Counted from the stretch's first letter, positions 1-14,605 are shown. The stretch is 22,500 bases of DNA from Glandiceps talaboti (GCF_964340395.1 NC_135549.1:3205001-3227500), one strand, 5' to 3'. Notes: generated by a model from the letters alone, not told the origin. Made by a program: numbers and translations.

Positions 1-2845
1 CCTACGGTCTGACAACAGAGTTAATAGGATGGCCATCGTATAATAAGATATTATATTTATAGTACGGTACTTTACTTTTTTCAAAATCAAATGAGAAAAT
101 ATTTCAATGGATAGAGCCAGTCCCCAAAACTATTTTATGTAAGAATTTTGAGTGATAGCCCATTACTAAGAAGATATCTCATAACTTGAAATCTGAGTTG
201 TAGAATAATAATATCAAATCATGTGATGCTGGGTGTTTACATTTCACTGTTAGTCCCAGTAGCATTGGTAGCTATTCATTATTTGAAAATACAAGGTAGC
301 CTTCAGTGTGCCCTCTATGTTTTGATAAATGTGCCAGTGATGAACAGAAATCTTGTGATACACTAACATTTAGTGTCCCCCCCCCACCCCATACTACTAG
401 AATATTGTGAATTACAAGAAACCCCACACTAAATGTTGTCTTTTATGAGGGGGCACACTGTGGTAAGACAAATATTCATATGTGCCCTTTTGTAAAAGCA
501 ATTGCTGCTCAAATGAAGAAAGCGTTTCCAAATAAGTAAAGTATCAGAAGTTGTTGATGTGCATATACTGTATATTTATAAAAGGCAACTTTTGTTACTG
601 GACAAAATATTGAATAAAGTACCACGTCTGGATGGTTTGATCATTCAGAATTAATTACACAATTCTTTGTTGTCATGGCTTGGAACAGCTGGGGCGAAAA
701 TAAATGAATATTATGCAGAACATAACATATTGTTTGTAATCTTAACCTATTTTTGAACTCGGAAGCAAAATGAAGTAGACAGTGACACTAGGATTTGGGA
801 TGTTAGTCTTCACAGTAAAGTTGATGTAAAAGTTTGTTCTGAAGGGTTTTACTTGTGCATTTTGAATATACCAAAGTATTCTGTATATTTAATTTTATTA
901 TAATATGATATATACATACATGTGACATGTATCTTCATTTTTGGAACTTGTACAGTACTTTTGGTGATACAATATCATGAGAAAGAGTGATTAACCATGA
1001 CATACAGCAACCACAACAAAACTGCATATTATGTACATTTTTGTAGTTTCTGCCATCAAGTGTACATATACATAACTGTATACTGTTACATTATACAATA
1101 TATGTTATACACACAATACATTTTTTTGAATGATTGAATTCATAACATTCCCTCTAAACTCAATCCACCAATATATTGTGTAAGGAATAACTTCAAAAGG
1201 AATGAAATATATCGTCATTGCCAAAAATAAATGAAAGTTTGATTAATTCAAAGAAACAAGATACTACCGGTAGTTTAGGTGTTACATTTTTCATAGTAAT
1301 ATATGTTATGTACATGTATTGTATATTTGGACTTTGAAAGGCATAATGTCACTGTATAATGCCTGAGAAATGTCATTGAGGGAAAATGTGCTTTGCTAGT
1401 TTATTCTTTTTTTCTTGTTCATCTTCTAGACAAATACCAAGTGTACACTTTCATGCCCAATTGTATATAGGAATACATTACATGTATAACTACTGAAAGT
1501 ACACTAGTATTAATTAAATCGATATACCATGATCTGCATCAGTGTCTGTTAGTAATATTCAAAGACTCATAATTGAATTCTGACTCAAATCCCACATACA
1601 ACATCCCAGGCCAGGAACCAGTACATCGGGAGAACAGTGTGTATATTGTATATCTTTTATGATCCTGCAACTCACTCTGGCCAAGCTAATAAACAGCGCC
1701 CTCTTGCACTGATATTGTGAATGCATGTACACAACTGCTGAGTACTTGAGTGATATCAATCCAAATGACATTTTTCCATCTACTTTTAAGATCCTTCCTC
1801 TTTTTACTTTTAATTAATTACACAAGGGATATCTTATTGAGTAAAACATGTCAGTAAAACCATTGGCATTATAGCACATAATATTTAATGTCAATCATCT
1901 AGCTGCTTGCTAGACTTCAAGGAGGGAATATGCTGCTTGTGATAGCGCCCTCTATTTACAGTTAAGATTTTCTCCAAAACAAGGTATTACATCTACTATA
2001 GCAGACACAATGTTGACATAATTGACGCTTCAGTTTACTATTAAAGATAGACACAAACTAAAACTATTGTTGTTCAAAGCGGTAGATCACAATAAATTTG
2101 CTGTGTACTGCTTTGGGACTTCCAGTGTTTACATGTTTAGATTCACACAACAGAGGAACTGCTATCACCCACTTGAACAAGCTTTGAGAGAGCTGCCCTA
2201 CTAAGACTTTATGTTTAATCAAACTAACATCCATTCAATAGCTTGTCAATATTGCAACAATAGTTTTAATTTGTGTCTATCTTTAGTAAAAAGAAAGCCT
2301 TGCTTACTGGAGTATTACATGTTGACATATGTATACCACTAATATCATGGATATTGTTTTCTAAAATGACAATTTTATGGTACGATTTTAGGGAACTGTA
2401 GGGTATCCTCCAATTTTCCTGGAATATTGTACAGTAATTTTGTAATCTACACATTCTTTGATGATTTCAATAATTTAGTGAAAAACAAAAAGAGTAAGCA
2501 TTCTATTGTACAATGTATCTGAGGTTGTTATTTGCTCAATCATTCACTCAAGTCATACCAGTTTCTTGGTGTACATTGATTTTTCTACATATTTTCAATC
2601 AGAGCGCAGTGTAAAGTTTTTCTTTGCTAAGATATCAACATAGGTGAGAAATCAGGTAAATTTGCATCCATACTGTACCATACTTTAGATAGGAACCAAG
2701 GTAAAGGACAAGGGAACTCAGGTAGGTATTACCTACTTACTGCTCTAGGGTCCAGGAGTATATGACCCTTGATACCATGTTTTGTACAAAAAGAATTTCA
2801 ATCCCAACTCCACCGTCATGTCTAAGCTTGATAATATCAACTCAC
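1..2845. other. Intronic or flanking DNA left of the last visible ANKRD exon
   Basis: No exon could be supported here on either strand. The last ANKRD exon ends with a strong donor at 2846/2845, so the gene must continue to the left, and the next exon should start by completing a Gly codon (GG plus one base). I found no reading that continues the ankyrin fold behind a good acceptor. The stretch holds a foldback repeat (304-460), two GCGCCCTCT motifs (near 1695 and 1943) and AT-rich sequence. It is probably intron. Confidence 0.5.
304..460. repeat. Nested inverted repeat (foldback)
   Basis: Outer arms CAGTGTGCCC (304-313) and GGGCACACTG (451-460) are perfect reverse complements. Nested within them, AACATTTAGTGT (365-376) and ACACTAAATGTT (426-437) are a second perfect 12-bp pair. 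A C-rich run (377-391) sits just inside the left inner arm. The spacing between outer and inner arms is uneven (51 against 13 bases). This looks like a small decayed non-autonomous foldback element; no coding capacity is seen. Confidence 0.5.
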
Positions 2846-2983
2846 CCATGATGTGCATTCATGACAGCATGGTCAGCTGCTGTCCATCCTTTACTATCTT
2901 TGATTTCAGTGTCTGCTTTACTTTCCAGTAAGAGTTTTACGATACTAATTTGATCACTTTCACAGGCATACATCAGTGGCGTT
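2846..2983 (-). CDS. ANKRD26-like: ANKRD26-like coding exon 5 (last one visible)
   Basis: Acceptor TTCAG|AACGCC and donor CATGG|GTGAGT. It completes Arg200, encodes residues 201-245 and leaves two bases (GG) for the next codon. Contents: repeat 6 (TPLMYACESDQISIVKLLL) and GWTAADHAVMNAHH, the start of repeat 7. The open phase-2 donor shows that the coding sequence continues further left. Confidence 0.92.
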
Positions 2984-3648
2984 CTGAAGAAAAACACAAA
3001 AAGAACATATCACTACCACACACATCATTATGATTAAAAAAAGTGATGATGGTAGCTTGAGATGTGATTAATCCTCTAAAGGACACAACATCACCTACAT
3101 GTAAATGTACAGTACACACACTACTATTCAAGAGGCTATCCATGGCTTTGAAATTGAAGATATCGTAAGGCCAAGGGTGAAGAATACCTTCAGATTCAAA
3201 GCTATGGATAGCCCCTAGACTAATAGTAATACACTACCAAAACCTCTTTGTACATGCACATAATATACACTTATATAGCAGCAAACTTTGTACAAGTTAT
3301 GCATTTACATTGCATTTTACTCCTACTCTGTACTACTACAAGTACAGTACAGGAACTTTTTGGCCTAGTAGTAATTCTGTATAGTCTATATTATATATGC
3401 ATATGGCAACATTTGTAGTCGAGAGTGTCCACACAATATTATGCATATAATTACAACACAGGGTTTACTTTAGTCACTTAACATCTAGTCACTTAACATC
3501 ATTTATTGACAATTTTCATACAGCACAGCAAATTTGTATTACTAATAATAGCAGATATTGAATAAACCTACATTAAGAATACAAATATTTGACAAATGCC
3601 TGTTAGATTCATTAGTGAAATACACAAAAGATAAGTGTGTGAGTGTGA

Positions 3649-3700
<52 letters not shown>

Positions 3701-3714
3701 GTGAGTGAGTGAGT

Positions 3715-3786
<72 letters not shown>

Positions 3787-6700
3787 TGAGTGGTGTTTGT
3801 GCTGTAGCTAAATTTACTTGACTAATATTTCATGTTTATTTGACTAACATGTTAGCTCTTACTTGACTAAAAATGTTAACAATATAAATTCATGATGTAA
3901 CATGCTTTGATATCATATGTATATAATGTACATATTTGAATTGTAAAAACATCATAGGTGTATTTACTAGGGTGGAGGCCTTTATATAAAATTATTTGCA
4001 GGTATGTGTTAAATTTTATGATTGAACCATATGGCGATGATGACCTACCTATTACTACTGTATAAGATGTGTTTGCTACAATAACAGTTTTGGAAACCAA
4101 ATCATATATTCTTTAGATGTATAGGGTGTAATGGTCTAACCTTTGATCTTTGTCGGTGGCATTGACATTGGCATCCTTCAACAGAAGTAGTTCTACCACA
4201 TCATCACTGGCTGTAAATGTTGATAGATGTAGTGGAGTACGACCGTCCTGGTAGCAGGTCATAAATATACATGTCAGTAATTCTACAATGTCATGATCAT
4301 TGCAACATTGTCTTATCAATATTTGTATTTTATAAATATCTCATTTCTGTTTCTAGTTTTCTTCATTTTTGTAAGCCATACCAACAACTTTCAAAAATTG
4401 TAAAATAAATGGTAGCTAAAAACTACGTCACTGCTATATCAAAATACTTTTCAGTGGAACGTTTTTGTTAAGGTTTTGGAGCTCCTGTAAGAGGAAAAAC
4501 ACTTGAGTGTGATGAATACACAGTACCAAATAGTATAATTTATACAATGTAATGGTAAAACTCTCAAAATACACTCAGTGATTGTTATTAATATTGCAAA
4601 TTTCCCTTGCAGGGTTTCCGTCATCATAATTTGTATATCATGTCAGTTATATGGAGAAATAATTTTCCATGAACATTCAGCTGAATGAATTCCCCTTTAA
4701 AAATGATATTCAAAATTGCTAAATAAAAATTATCAAGGTGTATAAATCTACTACTTGATCTATTTATGGTACATTTCCTACCTTGTTAGTTGCATTAACC
4801 ATAGCACCATTGTCTAGTAATAATGACACAGAATCAGCTGATCCAGTGTGTGCTGCAAGATGTAGTGCTGTCATGCCATCTCTGTCCACTAAATTAGGAT
4901 CTGCACCATGGTCTAGTAACATTCTGACACACTGTACATGGTCACCCTGAACAGCCTATAGAAAGATGATAAGAGTGAGTCAATAATGTGCTGCAAGATA
5001 AAGTTAGTCTCTATATTGTAGTCTAGTAATACTTAACAATCTAATCTACTAAAGGTGTATTACTTTACAGATGACGGAAAAGGAGACCAACAAAAACAAA
5101 ACTGAATTTAATTTGAGGGTTTTTGCATCAAATACCAAAAGTAAATACTGTACATAGTACCAATACAGACTCTATATGAAGTACTTCATTATCGCTCTCT
5201 TTAAATATAAATCTTTTCTCCCAGAATATTATAAATCCTATGAAAGGATTTTCACAAAGTTAATTTTTTTCATGCAGATGTGGCTGCTTGTACATTGTAC
5301 ATTGTATAATGTATGTAGTTCCCTGTACGAAATGTTAAAGAATGAAGTTCATAAGTTCATATCATGTATAGATAAACAAATAACAAGAAACTGGTTCTAC
5401 AAAAAGCTATTTTGCAATACACCATGCAATAATTGAATCCAAGCAATGTACAGTATTATATTTAGATTAGAGGTTGTCTATGACCATTTACATTTAGATG
5501 TCAAATTAATCACAATAAATTACAAAATACTCTAGTTTGTCACAGCAAGCTATTTCAGAAACTGAGTTGTGCATAACATTATGTGTAGGTGTAACATATG
5601 GTGAATACATAAATATACATCAACATTTGTCCACCAAACCAGACACAATAAGGGCACAGCTACAGGTAGTACCAATCATTAGTTGTATACATCTATTCCT
5701 TGTATAAAACAAATATACAGCCAAAAATATGGAAATTGTAATTTCAAAATGAATATTCTTTCATGTGAACCTACAAATGTAAGCAAGTTTCAAATTCCCA
5801 TCAAATCAGTATTGCTGAGGTCAACAGATGCAAATATATGAAAATGTACAATGTACCAGAGCATAGACCCTAGGGTTTATGACTAGAGTTACCAAGCTTT
5901 TTATATTAATAGTACTTACTGTAGCTTTGGTATGATGTTAAATTTGTGTCACTCAATGCAAATTTTATCATATTTTCCCTTTAAATTTTACATGTGACAT
6001 ACTCATCACTTATTCATATACATGTATATTTTCTATGCCACCTGATGGGATTCTTCACAGAGACCCCTGGTAAGTAATTCATTAGCAAAAGTGTTTCCTC
6101 AATGGTTTACTTGCTACACTGACAATTATGAAGTTTCATTGTTGCACTTATTCTAATGTATGCATTGGTATCACTTATTTTGCCAGTATAAAGCAAACTT
6201 CAGATATTGTACAAATGTACTTGAAGGCAGAGATCAATAATAACAACTATAGATATTGGTTGTTGACACATACATATGTGAAAACGTCATATCTTTGTCA
6301 TTTGCCGTTTTATAGTCTATTACAACCCCCCCCCCCTTCATTTTAGGAAACCTCCCCTCCCCAATATATCCAAGCTAGTTTACCTTCATCAAAGGTGAAT
6401 TCTGTCCATTGTCACAGATGTTCAACTTGGCTTTATTTGTGATAAGGAACTGCACTACATCTGTCTGTCCACGAGCACATGCTAAATGAAGAGGGGTTCT
6501 GTTGATACAAAATAGACAACAATAAATCAAAAACATTTATTTACTAGTTCTATATGGTATACAGCAATATATTGTAAGTTACACATGTCCTCGATAGTCT
6601 GTAAGGTATGCAGTGTCAAGGTGCCAACCAATCTCTTTCACAAGAGCAAGGCTGCTGATTTGCGGCGTGACACTATAATATATCCTACAGTCTATACACA

Positions 6701-8911
6701 TAATATCATCACACTTCATATTGATATTTCATCACCATGGCAACAATAATGTCATCACGTGTACAATAATCTATGTGCATCGCTGAATATTGTGAAATTA
6801 TAAACACTGTCATTATTTTGATCTTTACTTCTTTTAAAAAGAAAGTAAGTTCTCACTAGGGTGTCTTCTAAACCTAATGTTTGAATTGCATTGTTGTGGA
6901 TAATATTAATACCACAATATCAGTCATCAAGATTAGAATAACATCATTCTCTTTCTATAGCTTATTAGCTCTGTCAGGCAATTAAAATTTAGTTACCATG
7001 ACATATTTTCAGTGCTTACATATTTATAAATATGGCACCATTACATCCAGGTTGCATGTATTAATACACAAATAAAATAGTATTTTTAGACTGTTCAATT
7101 GTTGAAGTTTATTGATTATATTTTCAAAAGTTCACTTCATGAAATTCTTGTATTTACACAATATTCCCTGAATGGGGCCTTTTAAAAGCAGCCATGTGGT
7201 GTTTTGTGTATGCACAGTGACTGTCTGGGAAGTACACAACTACATGTAGTAGTATTTAAAGAAAAAAGTCTCACTATCATTTGACTTGACAAGCCATTTA
7301 CATTCCCTAGTTTGGTGAAGAAAGTTGAAAAAAAAAATATTGACCGATAGATAATAATTTCATGTACTGAGTCTCAGACAAAACAAAAAGGCCTTTGAGT
7401 TATGCTAAATGCTCTATATTGTTGTTCTGTGTATACATTTGTACATATACATGTATCTTGATTGGCATGTTCTGACAGTTACACTACAGAGGCAATAATA
7501 CACCTACACCCATTTGTACTGCTAGCAGCTTCTAAGTCCCATAAATCTTTTAGCTAAATAGTTGTATGCTGTTACATTTCATTCAAATATACAGTACAGC
7601 TTGTAGAGTACAATGTACATTTGTAACTTGGCACAGTGCCCATAGTAAAGCTAAACTAGGCCAAACTGCTACATTCTTATTATCCTTACTTCTTTTTAAA
7701 GTATTTTTCATACTCCTGCATGATTTTTAGACCCATCTTGACATATCTTATGATATACAGAGTAATCTGTCTGAACAATAAAGTAATCTGGATCATATAA
7801 TGGCTGGGGATGTCTTAGTGCATTTAGCATACATGTACTTTTTGCATTCAGTTGACCGTAAAACATCAAGTTGTGACATGTTTGCAAGCACAAAATAAAA
7901 TCAACAAAACAAATGCATTCTCATAGAGGGTATTAACTACAGTACCTTGCAGACAAAATACAGTGTAATACTGAAGTACAGTTTTCATTGACTGTCATGC
8001 AGTCTCAGCTGTTACCCCAATAGGATTAAATACCGGATCAGTTTATCAAGAGCACTGTTGTCACTGTCAGTACTCATATATACATCTGTGTCAATCTATT
8101 GCTGTTTTGTACTTTGAAAATTGATATATCATAATTTACTCTTGTCAGAATTTTTTGGCAGATGGTAATATCTAAATTAAATTAGTTTAAATTTGTTTTT
8201 GTGTCAAAATTCCTACACTGAACTGTTTATGTGTAAACTTTAATTTTGTTCAGTTGCCATACATGTAGGTACCTTGGTGTAAAATAACATGTCGTGTGTT
8301 TCCTATGTGAGTATATTATTACATTTCTGTTACATGTATACTGATGAAAATGGAAATTGGGCCGCTAAAATAACCATTGTTCAGAAACTTGTGCACCGGC
8401 CAATAACATGGTGAGTTCAACAATCGTGTCACTTGAAGAAATGAAAATACTATCATCACAGAGTTGACATCTCATCTTCATTGAATGCATGGGTAAACAA
8501 ATATCATGTTAAACAAGGAGGAGCACTGACACTGCTGTACATGTTGTATTTGTGTAATTCAATTTTCGATTGCATAAATGCAAAGTACATATATTGGTAC
8601 TCTGTAGCAACAGTAATTATCACATCTAGTTCGCATAATAACTTGGTAGGATAGAAACTATCATCTAGATGATCTCAAATTTGTTTGAAGTGTGTCATTG
8701 AAAATTACCTGTTGTCTTTATCGAGTTGGTTCAAATCTCCCTTTTTGGCGAGTTGTTTCATTTTATTCATATCTCCATTCCAGGCCGCCTTGTGTAGCTT
8801 GGGCAGTTCTTTTTCTTTGACGTCATAACCCAAGTAACGGCCATCTGGTGATCCTTTGCGATCCGGCGACGGAGTCTTCCTTCGCAAGCTCGATCGCAGA
8901 AATTTCTTCAT
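2846..8911 (-). CDS. ANKRD26-like: Ankyrin-repeat protein, ANKRD26/POTE-family-like, 5' part
   Basis: Five minus-strand exons join in consistent phase: 8709-8911, 6384-6498, 4782-4955, 4141-4247, 2846-2983. They give about 245 residues. The start is the ATG at 8911-8909, the first Met of the open frame. Residues 1-32 are a basic lead (MKKFLRSSLRRK) ending in GYDVKEKELPKLHKAA, which resembles the lead-in of the vertebrate ANKRD26/POTE/ANKRD30 group. Six ankyrin repeats follow (about 33-67, 68-100, 101-133, 134-166, 167-199, 200-232), with TPLHLA/TALHLA/TPLM helices; a seventh starts GWTAADHAV. Family members usually add a long C-terminal coiled coil; none is visible here, and the 3' exons are probably outside the window. 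ANKRD26 itself sits at centriole distal appendages; that role here is inference. The gene is head to head with NIT1. Family assignment is good, exact orthology unsure. Confidence 0.85.
3115..3232. repeat. Long intronic hairpin (inverted repeat with 28-bp arms)
   Basis: Arms at 3132-3159 and 3188-3215 match as inverted repeats at 24 of 28 positions, with no gap, around a 28-base loop. The cores are GGCTATCCAT on the left and ATGGATAGCC on the right. Weaker pairing (ACTATT with AATAGT) continues outside after a bulge. It lies in the ANKRD intron between exons 4 and 5. It could be a tiny foldback element or a small-RNA precursor; the sequence alone does not decide. Confidence 0.6.
3471..3500. 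repeat. Two tandem 15-bp repeats
   Basis: TAGTCACTTAACATC occurs twice head to tail with no mismatch (3471-3485, 3486-3500). A related motif, TTACTTGACTAA, occurs with variants three times on the far side of the GT microsatellite (about 3814-3872). Confidence 0.7.
3633..3797. repeat. GT dinucleotide microsatellite, interrupted
   Basis: Two long GT runs are separated by a TTAGTGAGTGAGTGAGTTG interruption near 3698-3716, with GAGT variants at both margins. It lies in the ANKRD intron between exons 4 and 5. Length variation between individuals is expected. Confidence 0.95.
4141..4247 (-). CDS. ANKRD26-like: ANKRD26-like coding exon 4
   Basis: Acceptor CTACCAG|GACGGT and donor CAAAG|GTTAGA. It encodes residues 165-199 plus two bases of Arg200. 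The content is DGRTPLHL, then VVELLLLKDANVNATDKDQ, ankyrin repeat 5. Confidence 0.93.
4782..4955 (-). CDS. ANKRD26-like: ANKRD26-like coding exon 3
   Basis: Acceptor CTATAG|GCTGTT and donor AACAAG|GTAGGA. It encodes residues 107-164 (58 codons, phase 0 at both ends), covering the rest of repeat 3 (VRMLLDHGADPNLVDRDG) and most of repeat 4 (TALHLAAHTGSADSVSLLL). Confidence 0.93.
4956..6383. other. ANKRD intron between exons 2 and 3
   Basis: AT-rich intron with no coding signal on either strand. Small details: overlapping TGTACATTGTACATTG near 5290, the palindrome ACCCTAGGGT near 5868, and an 11-base C run near 6326. The open frames present lack family features or codon bias. Confidence 0.7.
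6384..6498 (-). CDS. ANKRD26-like: ANKRD26-like coding exon 2
   Basis: Acceptor CAACAG|AACCCC and donor ATGAAG|GTAAAC. It completes Arg68 and encodes residues 69-106, with TPLHLACARGQTDVVQFL, the second ankyrin repeat, and the first residues of the third (NSPLMK). It enters in phase 2 and leaves in phase 0. Confidence 0.92.
6499..8708. other. ANKRD intron 1
   Basis: The largest intron in the window (2.2 kb). It holds one small foldback element (6595-6694) and several copies of TACATGTA. Nothing else is supported; the short open frames are not conserved-looking. Confidence 0.7.
6595..6694. repeat. Small foldback (MITE-like) element, copy A
   Basis: A 100-bp palindromic segment. The left end TAGTCTGTAAGGTAT matches the reverse complement of the right end ATATCCTACAGTCTA with a mismatch and a one-base shift. 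Further in, AGTGTCA pairs with TGACACT. The first 31 bases match 13804-13834 at 26 of 31 positions, so two members of one family lie in this window. It is non-coding, and no clear target-site duplication was found. Confidence 0.55.
8709..8911 (-). CDS. ANKRD26-like: ANKRD26-like coding exon 1
   Basis: Encodes residues 1-67 plus two bases of Arg68. It starts at the ATG (8911-8909) and ends at the donor ACAG|GTAATT (8709/8708). It carries the basic N-terminus and the first ankyrin repeat (LPKLHKAAWNGDMNKMKQLA). The following intron is in phase 2. Confidence 0.9.
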
Positions 8912-9110
8912 TGTAGCCGCACAGATTTCTGTTTGATGTAAATTTCAGCTGACAGGCGGCGGCCATTTATAAACAACGACTATCGGCCTCGATTTCGCAT
9001 TTGACCGCACGCGCCCTTAGAATAGGTCAGAGGTTAACTTGGTAGACTGCTACTTCCGGGATATGTAAACACAGAATGAAACATCTCTTCCAGTCCTTCT
9101 TCACCAAGCG
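8912..9110. promoter_or_regulatory. Bidirectional promoter, ANKRD26-like / NIT1
   Basis: The most GC- and CpG-rich stretch in the window, between the ANKRD start codon (8911) and the NIT1 first exon. Visible elements: ETS/GABP-type ACTTCCGG (9052-9059); a GGCGGCGGCCAT block (8955-8966) near an inverted YY1-like core; TTTATAAA (8966-8973), about 55 bases upstream of the ANKRD ATG; an imperfect DR1 half-site pair AGGTCA-G-AGGTTA (9024-9036); and CGCACGCGCCC. Transcription start sites are not visible, so exact limits are inferred. Confidence 0.65.
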
Positions 9111-9114
9111 CTAG
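9060..9114 (+). other. NIT1: Probable NIT1 non-coding first exon with a 12-codon upstream ORF
   Basis: Exon 2 of NIT1 begins at a clear acceptor (TTTGCAG, 9434) upstream of the start codon, so a 5' exon is needed. The best nearby donor is GCGCTAG|GTATGC (9114/9115); CCAAG|GTCAGT (9125/9126) is an alternative. The segment contains ATGTAA (start followed at once by stop, 9063-9068) and an ORF MKHLFQSFFTKR whose TAG (9112-9114) is the last three bases before the proposed donor. The start of this exon is not known. Confidence 0.4.
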
Positions 9115-9483
9115 GTATGCCCAAGGTCAGTAAGTCTTTGAATAGGTTAAACTTAGAAAACAGAAACACTAGATTCTCTTGATATTTAGGTCAATTTTTA
9201 GTAAGAAAGATTGAGACTTGATCAGCATATGAACAAAAAGATTATCAAAGTCTGGGGCTTGGAGGCTAGTTCTTCCTTCCCTGTCTTATTTTCCTTTGGG
9301 AATGTTTCTTGTTTTAAATTCTTGAGCATCAGTTATTAAAATTGTTGGAGCATGCACATTTGAAGAGTCCAGATAAATGTTAATGGCAAGCTAGATGTGT
9401 GTCATGTAACAGAAGACTTTATTTCTCTTTGCAGGAAAGTTCACTGTTGTAACATCTTGAGCCATTGTTGTACTTGTCATAGT

Positions 9484-13317
<3,834 letters not shown>

Positions 13318-13803
13318 AGTTATGAAATGTACACAGTGTAAAACATACTGCATTCTTGATGAGGACAACACAATTATTACAACTGGTCACTTATCTAAAT
13401 ACAAGGAATGGGGCATGGTGATTGTTTTTTTTCCATAGATATATTGCACGCCAGAGTAATTCCATTCTTGCAAAGGAGGAAAGTTCTACTGTTGTCACAA
13501 AGAGGCCAAATGGTTTTGTGATGATGAGATATATAATCAATAAGCTTGTTCTGATTTCAAAGAAGAGTAAAAGTTAACTTATATTTGGTATAAGTTTACA
13601 TAATCTAGAAATAGAGCCTTACAGGACTTTTCTCTTTTGCATTTAAAGCAAAACTGGTGCCAACAATTCTGAAGCACATAATAACTACCTTTCAGTATAT
13701 TTTCATTTAATTTTATCATGTTGACTTTTTGTAAATAACTTGGAGAATATGCCTATAACAGAAGTATGATGAAATCATACATCTTCAATGTTATGGACTT
13801 AAG

Positions 13804-13881
13804 TAGTCTGTAAGGTACGCTGTGACAGGGCGCCCTCACACAGGCATGTGAGGGTGGAGCGATAGGTGGTATCTTAGTCTA
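13804..13881. repeat. Small foldback (MITE-like) element, copy B
   Basis: Starts TAGTCTGTAAGGTACGC, matching the left end of the 6595 element (26 of 31 positions), and ends TATCTTAGTCTA, roughly the inverted end. Its centre is a perfect hairpin, CCCTCACA (13833-13840), six-base loop, TGTGAGGG (13847-13854), extended by a G-T and a C-G pair. It probably lies in the NIT1 3' UTR, where it would fold in the mRNA. Confidence 0.5.
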
Positions 13882-13915
13882 GTTATAATGATGAGTAGAG
13901 GCAGCAAATAATAAC

Positions 13916-13921
13916 AATAAA
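13916..13921 (+). terminator. NIT1: Candidate NIT1 poly(A) signal
   Basis: AATAAA, the first canonical hexamer after the stop codon, about 600 bases into the 3' UTR. AATAAA at 14048-14053 and 14126-14131 are further candidates. Confidence 0.4.
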
Positions 13922-14287
13922 CAGTTGAATGGTCAGAATATAATGTATACATGTATATAAATTGTATTTTCAGGAGTACAAATGTGGGGTTGGATGAAAC
14001 AATAGACATGTACATTACAACACTAGAGGGCTACTAGTAGCAGGATGAATAAATTACTTGATAATGTCCATGTACAGAAATAAGGGTGGATTTTCCATTG
14101 CCTTTCTTCTATGGCTGATTTAGTAAATAAATCACGTAATACATATCAAATATTAAATTTCGTTTTATTTCAAGTCCATGAGATCTCAAAAGTATGTGTA
14201 AGACAGTCGGCATACCAACAGATTGACACAATAATAGTTGTGTAACAGTCGGTGAAGAAATCCAAACACAAAGAATGGTACTTGTAC

Positions 14288-14290
<3 letters not shown>

Positions 14291-14379
<89 letters not shown>

Positions 14380-14429
14380 CCTCCCTCTCCCTCCCTCCCC
14401 TCCCTCCCTCCCTCCCTCCCTCCCTCCCT

Positions 14430-14521
<92 letters not shown>
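14291..14521. repeat. Compound CT / CCCT microsatellite
   Basis: CT runs at 14291-14374 and about 14436-14521 flank a CCCT/CCTC block. A single C insertion interrupts the right CT run near 14504. The tract is bracketed by TTGTACG (14282-14288) and its exact reverse complement CGTACAA (14521-14527). It is the reverse-complement type of the GA tract in NIT1. Translations of both strands give only low-complexity dipeptides. Confidence 0.97.
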
Positions 14522-14575
14522 GTACAAACTAGAAATACAAACGGTACAGTCATATGAACTTGACAAATTACTGAC

Positions 14576-14605
14576 ATAAAACATTTATTGTACGAAATGT
14601 TTTAT
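14576..14605 (-). terminator. FAM50A: Hairpin with two minus-strand AATAAA, candidate FAM50 3' end
   Basis: ATAAAACATTT (14576-14586) and AAATGTTTTAT (14595-14605) are perfect 11-bp arms around an eight-base loop. On the minus strand AATAAA reads at 14606-14601 and 14589-14584. If used, the FAM50 3' UTR would be about 1 kb and end just before the CT tract. The alternative at 15457-15452 would give a 3' UTR under 200 bases. Confidence 0.35.

Noticed and set aside
1559-1664. Possible terminal ANKRD exon (IIKDIQYTHCSPDV...)
   Set aside because: The phase would fit and it ends in a stop, but the acceptor TTGCAG has no pyrimidine tract and the peptide does not continue the ankyrin repeat started in exon 5.
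13318-14280. FHIT domain downstream of NIT1 (NitFhit fusion)
   Set aside because: No HIT-type motif (His-x-His-x-His) in any frame with plausible splice sites was seen, and the NIT1 frame has its own stop.
14170-14584. Dipeptide-repeat ORFs on both strands of the CT tract
   Set aside because: Microsatellite translations without any conserved part.
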